From Planctomycetaceae bacterium (GTDB lineage Bacteria > Planctomycetota > Planctomycetia > Planctomycetales > Planctomycetaceae): a DNA stretch of 64,000 bases. The translations under genes were made by a program, and so were the position numbers. Shown here piece by piece: positions 56,606 to 64,000 of this stretch. The stretch covers positions 1-64,000 of the forward strand of contig JAKFVC010000008.1 of NCBI GenBank assembly GCA_021732415.1, written 5' to 3'. Position 1 is the stretch's first letter; the number at the start of each line of letters is the position of its first letter. The notes beneath the pieces were generated by a model. That model searched no databases. It was not told the origin of the DNA and saw nothing but the letters and a program-made list of their open reading frames with translations.

Positions 56606-58342
56606 CTACAATCGCGGATTACCTGGTTTGTTCGGTGGCAGATAGCTGGGGGCTCCCTTCACCTTGACCTTGCGTTGATAGACCTTATCTCCACATGTGG
56701 CGAAGATCACATTGTGTTCCGGACCGCCGAAGGTCAGGTTGGAGACTTTGCCGTTCGGGGTCGGAATAATGCAGTTCACGCGGCCAGGTTGATCGCAGAC
56801 CTGGAGTCCCATCCGGGTGGCGACGTAGACTCGGCCATCGCGGTCGACTCGGATGCCGTCGGCGCCGCTGTCTTCGGCCGTGTCGGGTACATGCAGGTGG
56901 AAGTACTTCTGCTTGTGAGCCAATGATCCGTCGGGTTGAATCTGATAGCTGAAGACCCAATGCGTGCGACTGTCAGCGACGTATAACAGCGATTGATCGG
57001 GCGAGACGCACAGGCCGTTGGAGAACTTGAGGCCCGTATCGACGACCTTCTTCTCACCTTTCGGGCTGATGTACCACACCTGGCTGGGATCGGTACCGTT
57101 CCAACCGGGATTGGTGACGTACACACTGCCGTCGTGTCGCACCACAAGATCATTCCCGCGGAAGCCGTCGGCAATCACCGTGGCCTTGCCGGCAGCGTCA
57201 TAAGCGACAATCTGATCGGCTCCGCCGGCAACCGCGTACAGCCGGCCATCGGGACCGAATGCCTGCCCGTCGCCGCGTTTGGTGTCGCTTAGAAACGTAC
57301 TAATCTTTCCGTCGAGGCCGACTTTATAAGTCTTGCTTTCCGGTACGTCATTAAAGAAGACTTCCCCTTGAGCATTCACCGCCGGACCTTCGGTAAACTT
57401 GTGGCCTTCGGAGACCAGCTTCCACTCTTCGCCGGGGAGCAAAATGTCCTGCAACTGGGGCGAACCGCGGCCCGCCTTGATTTCGGTTTGCCAATCCTTC
57501 CAGATCCAACGCATGGCATCGGGGAAGATTTCTGTGGCGTGCTTGCCATTGTGGCCGCCATCGCCCCAGGCGTGATTGACTTCATACCCAGCAAACGTTA
57601 GTGAACGTTCCATCTCTTGATTGGCCATCCACCAGTCACCGCCATAGATGTTCTGGTCGGCACTGCCGTCCTGCAGGAAGATCCGCAACGGCTTGGGTTC
57701 GTACTTGCGGATGAGTGTCGGATAAACATTCCCGCCACGCAGGCCGACATAGGTACCAATAGTGCTGAAGACCCGGCGGAAGGCATCCGGCCGTTCCCAG
57801 GCGGCGGTGAAGGCGGCGATGGCTCCGCTGCTGGCACCGGCGATGCAGCGGTCGTTGCCTCGCGGAGACAAATTGATCTCGCGGCCGTCGGATGTCTTTT
57901 GGTTTTCGACCAGCGGTAGGATTTCTTCGATCAGGAACCGCGCGTAGTTGTCGCCGAGTCCGTCGTATTCGAAGCTGCGATTGAAGCGCGGCAGGGCTTG
58001 ATCTGAAGTCGCCTTCACCAGTCCAGGCGTCACGAAGATGCCAATCAGGACAGGGATCTCTTTCTTGGCAATGAGTTCATCGAACACCTCCGGGGCCTTG
58101 TATTGGACTCCATCCTGGCAGACATAGACGCAGGCCGGATGAGCCGGATCGTATTGCTTGGGGACGTAGACCGAATATTCGCGGACAGTGCCGGGAAAGA
58201 TCTTGCTTTGATCGAACGTGTGCTTGGTGACTTCACCCTTGGGGAAGGCGTCTTGCGCGGGCAGATGAGTCACCTGCAGGGCAAATCCGCAGATGAGAAC
58301 CAGCACGGACAAGGGCCGAAAGCGAATCTGAGGTTGTGGCAT
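56606..58342 (-). CDS. Secreted esterase-SMP-30/gluconolactonase fusion
   Basis: A 578-aa protein with a Sec signal peptide (hydrophobic LSVLVLICGFALQV, cleavage near HLPAQ). Residues about 35-290 are an alpha/beta-hydrolase of the enterochelin-esterase (Esterase_D) type: GASSGAIAAF is the nucleophile elbow and GDGGHNGKH supplies the His. Residues about 310-570 are an SMP-30/gluconolactonase-type six-bladed propeller (SEGHKFTEGPAVNAQGEVFF, NGLCVSPDQSLLYVADS, GADGIRVDRDGRVYVAT). ATG 58342 follows GAGGA by about 10 nt; the frame to 58543 runs into a repeat. A two-domain enzyme removing an ester and then opening a lactone from a plant- or algal-type sugar is a reasonable but untested idea. Confidence 0.88.
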   Translation of the reverse strand: MPQPQIRFRPLSVLVLICGFALQVTHLPAQDAFPKGEVTKHTFDQSKIFPGTVREYSVYVPKQYDPAHPACVYVCQDGVQYKAPEVFDELIAKKEIPVLIGIFVTPGLVKATSDQALPRFNRSFEYDGLGDNYARFLIEEILPLVENQKTSDGREINLSPRGNDRCIAGASSGAIAAFTAAWERPDAFRRVFSTIGTYVGLRGGNVYPTLIRKYEPKPLRIFLQDGSADQNIYGGDWWMANQEMERSLTFAGYEVNHAWGDGGHNGKHATEIFPDAMRWIWKDWQTEIKAGRGSPQLQDILLPGEEWKLVSEGHKFTEGPAVNAQGEVFFNDVPESKTYKVGLDGKISTFLSDTKRGDGQAFGPDGRLYAVAGGADQIVAYDAAGKATVIADGFRGNDLVVRHDGSVYVTNPGWNGTDPSQVWYISPKGEKKVVDTGLKFSNGLCVSPDQSLLYVADSRTHWVFSYQIQPDGSLAHKQKYFHLHVPDTAEDSGADGIRVDRDGRVYVATRMGLQVCDQPGRVNCIIPTPNGKVSNLTFGGPEHNVIFATCGDKVYQRKVKVKGAPSYLPPNKPGNPRL

Positions 58343-58469
58343 CGAGAAGTATCCTCTGGTGACAGGCGACGAAGAGAGACGCAGACATCGTGCGGGACAT
58401 TCTACTGAGGTGGCCTCGAATCGAACATCGCCAAGAGCGCCCCGATCAATCAATAGACTCTTAGATTGT

Positions 58470-58543
58470 GTGCCACTGGCTCGGCCAGTGCTGGTGGTCT
58501 GGTGACAGCCCATCCGGCAAAGCACTGGCACAGCCAGTGGCAC
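58470..58543. repeat. Palindrome, TGCCACTGGCTCGGCCAGTG family
   Basis: Inverted arms 58470-58491 and 58521-58543, each a hairpin around CACTGGC/GCCAGTG. The same family occurs at 29597-29674 and 61812-61890. It lies between the SugE and esterase genes, in the latter's upstream region. Confidence 0.85.
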
Positions 58544-58572
58544 CCGGCGTCTCTACTTATCGGGCATCTGAA

Positions 58573-58893
58573 TCAATGCCCCGCAGTTACCTTCAAACCT
58601 ACGATCGACACCAGCAGCAGCCCGAGAAAAAAGATTCGCGCGGGTGTCGCCGGTTCTCCCAGCCAGACGATTCCCAGGATCGCCGCGCCCAAGGCACCGA
58701 TTCCCACCCATACCGCGTACGCGGTACCGATCGGCAGCGACCGGGCAGCGATGGAGAGCAGAAACAGGCTCAGGATGATCGCTGCGGCGGTGAATAGGCT
58801 CGGGATCGGTTTGGTGAAGCCTGCGGTATATTTCAGGCCAATGGCCCAGCCCGATTCCAGCAACCCGGCGATAATGACGAGAATCCAAGCCAT
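58573..58893 (-). CDS. sugE: SMR-family transporter, SugE/Gdx type
   Basis: A 106-aa four-helix inner-membrane protein of the small multidrug resistance family. The essential Glu13 lies in [39 protein letters not shown] (about 55-74) and [23 protein letters not shown] complete the fold. The match to SugE, including LLE-xxWA-GLKYT, favours the guanidinium exporter (Gdx) branch over EmrE. These proteins work as antiparallel dimers. ATG 58893 is preferred to the frame start at 58932. I checked the upstream region by eye for a guanidine riboswitch and did not see one. Confidence 0.88.
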   Translation of the reverse strand: MAWILVIIAGLLESGWAIGLKYTAGFTKPIPSLFTAAAIILSLFLLSIAARSLPIGTAYAVWVGIGALGAAILGIVWLGEPATPARIFFLGLLLVSIVGLKVTAGH

Positions 58894-59121
58894 GCTGACA
58901 CCCCTATTGGCAGAGCGTCGTCTTGTCTTCACCGGGTACGTCGCACCTCGTCCGGGGCCATTCGGCCAGTACTGCGTCTATGTTATCGGGCAGTGAGGTC
59001 GCAGTCCAACTTGGGCCTATCCTACGGCGGGATGCTGCTATTTTGGCCAAACGCCTTCGGTTGCTACAATGTGAGCCGATCAAGGATGTGAGCGGCTCAC
59101 CGGGAATGTTGGGGTTACGAA

Positions 59122-60531
59122 ATGTCTTGCTTAGGCGTCAATGTCCGACGGGTATCGCGCGACGGCTTCGAGCCGCGTCACGTCGTGCGACAGGGGTGCT
59201 CTTTCTTCGGATGCCTGTTGATTCTCTTGCTGGCCACAATTCCCAGCGGCTGTAATCGCCATCTGCCGACTGCCCAAGTGGAAATTGCTCGGAAGCATTT
59301 ACAGCTCAATCGGCCGCAACTCGCGATTGACGCACTCGTGAAGGAAGATTCCGCCGAGGGGCATTACTTGAAAGCCGTCGCCCTGCAGGCCAAAGGGGAG
59401 CGAGCGGCCGCCCGCGAGCAGATTGATGAGGCCCTGTCGATCTCGCCGGAAGAAGTCAAATACAAGGCGTATCAGTCGCTGTTGGATCTGGCGGCTCACA
59501 AGCCGGGTGCCGCGCAACATCTGATCGAGCTGTACGACGTGCATCCGTCGTCTCCAGCGATTGCGTTCTTCGCCACTCGGGCGTTCGTTGCGCAGCAGAA
59601 TCTGCAAGGGGCGGTCAAATCATTCAAGCTGGGACTGACTCTGGTGGATGAGGTTCCCGAGTTCATGTTTCAGGCGCTGCAGCACGCCGTGACCACCGAA
59701 CAGGATGCCGACGTCCGGCAGCTACTGAAGAAGCTGGAAGCGGCCGCACCGAATGATTCCGGATTCATCCGCGAGCTGCTGACGATTGCGGTGAAAGCCA
59801 AAGTGGTAGAGCCGGCGCAGCATCTGTTTCAGCGAGTCCAAACGCTCACCCCGGAAGCTCCCGATCTGCCGGAATTGCAGGTCAAAATGGAACTGCTGCT
59901 GAAGCGCAATGAAGAGGCGCTGGCAGCGGCGCACAAGGCACTGGAGGGGGCGCCGAATCAGCCGGGCCTGGAGTTGCTGCTGGCGGAGGCCTTGTTGCGT
60001 TGTGATCCCAAGCCCGAACGTGAACGCGAATTGGTGGCTCTGGTGGCAAAACATCCGGACAACCCCGACTTCATCGCCCGGCACGCCAATTATCTCGTGA
60101 AGAACAAGCGGTTGCCCGAGGCCCTGGTCGTCTTGAATAAGGTGATTGCCCAAACAAAGGTGACGGCAGTCCGGGCCGCCTGTTTGAACATGGTGATCCG
60201 CACGCCGATTGAAGCCAATGCCCCGGGACTTGCCGAGCAAGAGTTGAATAAGCATCAGGCGAAATTCAGCAACCCTGCGGTGGCCGACTATTTCATGGGC
60301 CGGATCCTTTATCTGAAACACGACTATGCCGGCGCGCTGGTCCGATTTCAAAAAGTGGTCACGTCACAAGGAACTTCGCAGTCCGACGCCGGCCGTGCTC
60401 TGGCATCCGAATGCCTGTACTGGCAGCGGCAAATCATGGCCAACCAGATGGTTGATGATCGCTTGAAGGCGGCTCAGGAGGAGCTGAAAAAAATCAGCCA
60501 GCCGACGACGCCCAAGCAGGGGAAGTCATAG
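59122..60531 (+). CDS. TPR-repeat lipoprotein
   Basis: A 469-aa protein. After a basic N-terminus comes a hydrophobic stretch ending in the lipobox IPSGC (Cys near residue 43), so it is probably membrane-anchored facing the periplasm. The rest is helical with TPR-like units: ARKHLQLNRPQLAIDAL, YLKAVALQAKGERAAAREQI, RNEEALAAAHKAL, PEALVVLNKVIAQ and ILYLKHDYAGALVRFQKV. TPRs scaffold protein complexes; the partner is unknown. GGGG lies about 8 nt before the ATG. Transcribed alone, converging on the permease gene. Confidence 0.82.
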   Translation: MSCLGVNVRRVSRDGFEPRHVVRQGCSFFGCLLILLLATIPSGCNRHLPTAQVEIARKHLQLNRPQLAIDALVKEDSAEGHYLKAVALQAKGERAAAREQIDEALSISPEEVKYKAYQSLLDLAAHKPGAAQHLIELYDVHPSSPAIAFFATRAFVAQQNLQGAVKSFKLGLTLVDEVPEFMFQALQHAVTTEQDADVRQLLKKLEAAAPNDSGFIRELLTIAVKAKVVEPAQHLFQRVQTLTPEAPDLPELQVKMELLLKRNEEALAAAHKALEGAPNQPGLELLLAEALLRCDPKPERERELVALVAKHPDNPDFIARHANYLVKNKRLPEALVVLNKVIAQTKVTAVRAACLNMVIRTPIEANAPGLAEQELNKHQAKFSNPAVADYFMGRILYLKHDYAGALVRFQKVVTSQGTSQSDAGRALASECLYWQRQIMANQMVDDRLKAAQEELKKISQPTTPKQGKS

Positions 60532-60540
60532 GGTTAACCC

Positions 60541-60595
60541 CCGTGGCAGACGCTGCCAGCGTCGGAACGCAGACGCTAGCAGCGTCTGCCACGGC
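60541..60595. repeat. Palindrome, GTGGCAGACGCTGCCAGCGTC family
   Basis: Inverted arms 60541-60563 and 60571-60595 with a 7-nt loop, between two convergent genes with stop codons at 60531 and 60605. Its compactness suits a bidirectional terminator. Confidence 0.85.
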
Positions 60596-60604
60596 GTCGG
60601 TGGC

Positions 60605-61603
60605 CTACGATTGCCGCCATTGATCGAATGTGACTGCGGCGATGATTGTCACCCCGAGCATGATGTCCCACAGCGAATTGCCGAGGCCCAGTTGAGTGCA
60701 GCCGCTGTTGATCACGTTGATCATGATGGCGCCCGCCAAGGTTCCCGAAACGGTCCCTCGACCGCCGCTCAGGCTGCCGCCACCGATGACGACGGCGGCG
60801 ATGATTTTCAACTCCAGACCGGCCCCGGCGGTGGGTTCACCGACGCTCAGTCGGGCGAACTGGTAGACGCCCGCCATCCCCGCAAATAACCCTGCAAGCG
60901 TATAGACCGCCATGCGGTTGGCAAACACGTTGATTCCGCACAGCCGGGCCGTCGCTTCATTCGAGCCCAGGGCATAAACGTGCCGGCCGAAGACTGTGAA
61001 TTTCAAGATGAAGGCCAGAATCAATGCAAAGGCGAGCACGAGCACCAGACCCAGCGGAACTCCCATGTAGAGGGCGTTGCCGGAGGTTGTCAGAAGGCTG
61101 CTCAGCCAGGTCGGGACCATCCCCGGTTTCGGGCGAATCGTCGTGTCGTTCGCCAGCATCTTGGCGAGTCCCACGAACAACGTCATGGTGCCGAGAGTGA
61201 CGATGAACGGGACGACTCGCAGGGCGCTGATCAACCAGCCATTCAAGGCTCCCGCGACGCAGCCGGTCAGCAGGCAACCGGTGACAGCGAAATGTGCCGG
61301 ATAGCCGTGAGTCAACAGCCACGCCAGGACGGTGGCCGATAAGGCGATCGCCGTGCCGACCGACAGGTCGATGCCGCCGGCAATGATGATGACCGTCATC
61401 CCCAATGCCGCGACTCCGACCACCGCCGTCTGAGTACAGACCGTACGGGCATTGTGCAGCGTGAGGAATCGGGCATCGGTCCCATTGAAGCCACGATCGG
61501 CCAGTCCAAAAAATGTGATCACAATCGCCAAGGCCAGGAATGGCCCCAAGGCCCGCACCAGCGATTCCCAGGCCGAATTACGATTGCCGCCCGTGTCAGT
61601 CAT
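60605..61603 (-). CDS. RbsC-like sugar ABC transporter permease
   Basis: A 332-aa inner-membrane permease of the BPD_transp_2 (RbsC/XylH) family, with about nine to ten hydrophobic segments. IIAGGIDLSVGTAIAL (about 75-95), PFIVTLGTMTLFVGLAKML (about 130) and AVVIGGGSLSGGRGTVSGTL (about 265-285) are family blocks. Such permeases work with an RbsA-type ATPase and an RbsB-type binding protein, but neither is in the window, so it may pair with distant subunits or its operon was broken up. ATG 61603 (MTDTGG) is preferred to the frame start at 61648. Confidence 0.88.
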   Translation of the reverse strand: MTDTGGNRNSAWESLVRALGPFLALAIVITFFGLADRGFNGTDARFLTLHNARTVCTQTAVVGVAALGMTVIIIAGGIDLSVGTAIALSATVLAWLLTHGYPAHFAVTGCLLTGCVAGALNGWLISALRVVPFIVTLGTMTLFVGLAKMLANDTTIRPKPGMVPTWLSSLLTTSGNALYMGVPLGLVLVLAFALILAFILKFTVFGRHVYALGSNEATARLCGINVFANRMAVYTLAGLFAGMAGVYQFARLSVGEPTAGAGLELKIIAAVVIGGGSLSGGRGTVSGTLAGAIMINVINSGCTQLGLGNSLWDIMLGVTIIAAVTFDQWRQS

Positions 61604-61994
61604 GATCTCAAGATGTCGCGAATCGGTAGGAACGGGTCGAAGTAGCAACGCACAACAGATTGTAGCGTCTTAGCCGACCTTGTTCACCACACGCTCGCCG
61701 ACACGTTCGACAAGGCGAGCGTCCGGCGTAAGCCGGATGGTTGTTAGACGGTGATTATGACTATTCCACGTCATCTAAACGGGCAGACGAAATCAATCAA
61801 TATCTCTTCGATCGGGTGCCACTGGCTCTGCCAGTGCCGAGTTGTCTGCACGCTGTCCTGCAAAGCACTGGCAGAGCCAGTGGCACCCGAACAAGATTTA
61901 TTGATTGAGCTGGATCACACGTTTACGTGACGTGGAATGGTTGCTAATTCTCGTATAACAACCATCCGGCTTACGCCGGACGCTCGCCTATGAA
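61604..61994. other. Gap between pseudo-sulfatase and permease genes
   Basis: 391 nt without a gene. Nearly all of it from 61714 on is the nested palindrome described next; the first 110 nt should contain the permease promoter. Confidence 0.5.
61714..61988. repeat. Triple-nested palindrome
   Basis: Outer arms 61714-61746 and 61956-61988 are perfect 33-bp complements (GTCCGGCGTAAGCCGGA core). Middle arms pair CCACGTCATCTAAACG with CGTTTACGTGACGTGG, and AATCAATCAATA with TTTATTGATTG, imperfectly. Inner arms 61812-61837 and 61865-61890 are perfect 26-bp complements of the GTGCCACTGGCTCTGCCAG family. It begins 6 nt beyond the pseudo-sulfatase stop codon. Confidence 0.9.
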
Positions 61995-63548
61995 TTAGCG
62001 TTTGGCTTGCTCGTTCGAGGGTGTGATTCGCTTCTGGATCTCGGCGATGACCTCGGGATGCTGGGCGGCGACATCCTGTTTTTCGCTGGGGTCGGCGGCG
62101 AGGTCATAGAGTTCGAAGGTCTTCTGGTCGGCGTTGCGGACGACTTTCCAGTTTTGCCAGCGGGCGGCGATCTCCAGCTTGCCGTGATCGGCTTCCCAAT
62201 AGAGGAACCGCGTCGGCAGTTTGGCAGTGGCATGAATGAACTGCCGCAGCGACTGTCCCGACTTACGCACCGGACGCTGCTGGGCGGCGACCAGATCGTA
62301 CACGGTCGGGGCGAGATCCCACGCTGCCGAGACTACTGCAGTCTGCCCGGCCGGAATGCGTCGGGTGCCGCTGATGATCAGTGGGACTCGGAGGCCTCCT
62401 TCGTAGAGATCACCCGGACCGCCTCGCAAAGCAACTGAGGTTGGCTCGTTGCTCTTCGCGGGAGCTTCCGCCGGCCCAGCTGTGGCGCTCGTCACGATCA
62501 AGATCGTGCTCGACAATTGCTTGATTTCTTCGAGTTTCTTCAGCAATGTGCCCACATCTTGATCCAATCGCGCGATGGCTGCCGCGCGATCGGGAGCTTC
62601 GGGAGTCGCTGCGGTCGACAAGTAAACCTGGACGAACATCGGTCGCTGTTTATAGTGCCGCGCCAGAAAATCGGCCGCTTCGGAGACGTAAAATTCCTGA
62701 GCCCGTTGTCCCTGGGCTCCGGCCGCGTTCTTGGTCAGCTTGAGAGACTTCTCATTGTGCATCACGGTGGCGGGAAACGGTTGCACCTTGTCGATGGGAC
62801 CGAACGCGCCCAGCCATTCATCAAACCCTTGTTGAACCGGCATCGCCGCCCCCTGAGGACCGAGGACTCCCCAGTCTCCGAACATGGCGGTGGTATATCC
62901 GGCCTGCCACATGGTCTCGGCAATGGTCAGGTCTTCGGACCGCAACACAGGGACGGCCTTGGACCAGACGCCGGCTTCATCGGGCCGCCGTCCTGTCGCC
63001 AGGCACCAACTGGCGGCAATCGGATAGGGACTGCCCGCATAGAACTGGTTGAACCGGGTTCCCAGCTTGGCCAGTTGATCGATGTTCGGAGTCTTGATTT
63101 CCGATTCACCGTAGCAATTCAATTCGGCGATCCCCAGATTGTCAGCGATGATCATCACGATGTTGGGGGAATCGCTCCGGCGGACTCGTTGTTGGCGGTT
63201 GACCTGACGTAACGCGGCGCGATTTTGATCCTTGGCTTTGGACAGCATGTCGTCCGCCTGCTGCAGTTGGCTCCGTAGCGGCCCCTTCGCGTCCTCTTCG
63301 AGGGCAGGATTGCTATCCAACATCCCCGACAAACCGCGGATCAAGGGAGTCTTCGCGGCCGGTTGATCAGCACCGGCTGCGGCCTGGCCATCCGGTGCCT
63401 CGCCAGCGCCGGCAACATTTCCCCCCGGCTGGACCGGTTTGACTTGTCCCGCGGGATCCTGTCCACATCCCATCAAGAGGCAGATTGCTCCCAGCACGAC
63501 CAAAGTCAATGAGTTTTTCAAGGACCAATTCGCAGGCAGGTGGGTCAT
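61995..63548 (-). CDS. Sulfatase-fold lipoprotein lacking the catalytic residue (pseudo-sulfatase)
   Basis: A 517-aa protein with a lipoprotein signal (LLMGC, Cys28), a Gly/Ala/Pro-rich linker, a short helical stretch (about 90-122) and a sulfatase-family domain from about 128. SPNIVMIIADNLGIAELNCYG, TPNIDQLAKLGTRFNQFYAG and ATGRRP fix the alignment. Where active sulfatases have C/S-x-P-S-R, this has P-I-A-A-S (Pro176 at the nucleophile), and the first metal pair is Asp-Asn instead of Asp-Asp. The later DNG metal block is also missing (VTSATAGPAE). The C-terminal ELYDLAADPSEKQD is typical of sulfatases. It is almost certainly inactive as a sulfatase and may bind sulfated glycans. Confidence 0.88.
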   Translation of the reverse strand: MTHLPANWSLKNSLTLVVLGAICLLMGCGQDPAGQVKPVQPGGNVAGAGEAPDGQAAAGADQPAAKTPLIRGLSGMLDSNPALEEDAKGPLRSQLQQADDMLSKAKDQNRAALRQVNRQQRVRRSDSPNIVMIIADNLGIAELNCYGESEIKTPNIDQLAKLGTRFNQFYAGSPYPIAASWCLATGRRPDEAGVWSKAVPVLRSEDLTIAETMWQAGYTTAMFGDWGVLGPQGAAMPVQQGFDEWLGAFGPIDKVQPFPATVMHNEKSLKLTKNAAGAQGQRAQEFYVSEAADFLARHYKQRPMFVQVYLSTAATPEAPDRAAAIARLDQDVGTLLKKLEEIKQLSSTILIVTSATAGPAEAPAKSNEPTSVALRGGPGDLYEGGLRVPLIISGTRRIPAGQTAVVSAAWDLAPTVYDLVAAQQRPVRKSGQSLRQFIHATAKLPTRFLYWEADHGKLEIAARWQNWKVVRNADQKTFELYDLAADPSEKQDVAAQHPEVIAEIQKRITPSNEQAKR

Positions 63549-63656
63549 TTGGAAACTCCGTGGGGGACAAATGATGCGGACAAGTTAGACGTGAGTTTGA
63601 AGTTGAACTAAAGCTCCAAAGGAGCGCGCTAGGCCAGCCTAGGGCAACGCCATAGG

Positions 63657-63923
63657 TTAACTAACTGGCCAGAGCCGGTGACCATCGGGAGCATGGATGC
63701 TTCGCAATTCGGTAAAGCGGACATGCCTGCCAATTCGTTTCTGAGTTTTACCAGATTTCGCCGGCAACTCTGCGGAAAAGCCACCACAGCCTTCCGGATC
63801 GTCTCCAGCCGGCGTGAGGGCGATGCCTTGCCCGCGAAGTAGTCGCTCTGTCGTACCATCGGTGTACTCAACGACGAACTCGGTCGGCCAATCGAGCGCG
63901 ACCAATTCTTTGAAGACCGCCAT
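63657..63923 (-). CDS. Small conserved-looking hypothetical protein
   Basis: An 88-aa protein starting at ATG 63923 (MAVFKELVALDWPTEFVVEY). It has a beta-rich first half with EYTDGTTERLLRGQ, a central PEGCGGFSAELP, and a basic C-terminal half. Composition and codon use look like a real gene; no family is recognised. The longer frame to 63986 runs into a G-rich repeat-like sequence and is rejected. It stands alone at the window edge. Confidence 0.5.
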   Translation of the reverse strand: MAVFKELVALDWPTEFVVEYTDGTTERLLRGQGIALTPAGDDPEGCGGFSAELPAKSGKTQKRIGRHVRFTELRSIHAPDGHRLWPVS

Positions 63924-64000
63924 AACGAATCCGCCTAACGAGCAGTGAGTTGAAACCCTGAAGGGGCGCGCCCCGTTGGGGCTCAAAACAATCTTACTGT

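Noticed and set aside
58894-59121. Possible guanidine riboswitch upstream of the sugE-type gene
   Set aside because: ACGA occurs twice, but I could not form the paired stems of a guanidine-II motif around them, and no guanidine-I core was seen.

Overview
The window looks like chromosomal DNA of a planctomycete (Planctomycetota, probably a Planctomycetaceae relative). The basis is the gene families, not any rRNA: two DUF1501 proteins, a DUF1559 protein with a prepilin-type N-terminus followed by a small lipoprotein, proteins opening with an LEPR-XLL-type motif, Tat-exported Gfo/Idh/MocA oxidoreductases, and formylglycine-generating-enzyme (FGE) and sulfatase relatives. No rRNA, tRNA, CRISPR array, prophage or intact transposase gene was recognised.

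Region 1 (about 0-27 kb) is a cell-surface island bracketed by two DUF1501 paralogues. Between them, all on the minus strand, lie a 1802-aa and a 2589-aa beta-helix protein (paralogues of each other), a Flp-type pilin-like gene, a seven-repeat delta-60 protein, and a 1512-aa inverse-autotransporter-like protein with a beta-helix passenger. The 1802-aa gene and the pilin-like gene share a sigma-54 type promoter (GG-N10-GC) and a conserved leader that begins at the predicted transcription start. The leader's two hairpins keep their pairing although their bases differ. This is the strongest candidate in the window for an undescribed regulatory system.

Region 2 (27-42 kb) is mostly metabolism and housekeeping: Gfo/Idh/MocA oxidoreductases, a UlaG-like hydrolase, divergent phosphoglucomutase and glucose-6-phosphate dehydrogenase genes, ExbD with a zinc ribbon, an orphan GroES, a methyltransferase, a ketosynthase-like protein that has lost its catalytic Cys, TruA, and a small Gly/Tyr/His-rich secreted protein behind its own sigma-54 type promoter.

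Region 3 (42-64 kb) holds an FGE-fold protein without active-site cysteines, ApbE, a YezD-like protein, the lipoprotein/DUF1559 pair, a translationally coupled pair of unknowns, a radical SAM/SGNH pair, an FGE with both active-site cysteines, a mercuric-reductase-like enzyme with a TVP38 protein, an esterase/SMP-30 fusion, a SugE-type exporter, a TPR lipoprotein, an orphan RbsC-like permease, and a sulfatase-fold lipoprotein that has lost the CxPSR nucleophile.

Almost every intergenic gap carries long palindromes in several sequence families. Each is a pair of inverted arms, and many arms are hairpins themselves. Several are nested inside one another, and one roughly 340-bp palindromic element occurs twice. 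They resemble REPIN-type or miniature mobile elements, but no mobilising enzyme is visible here.
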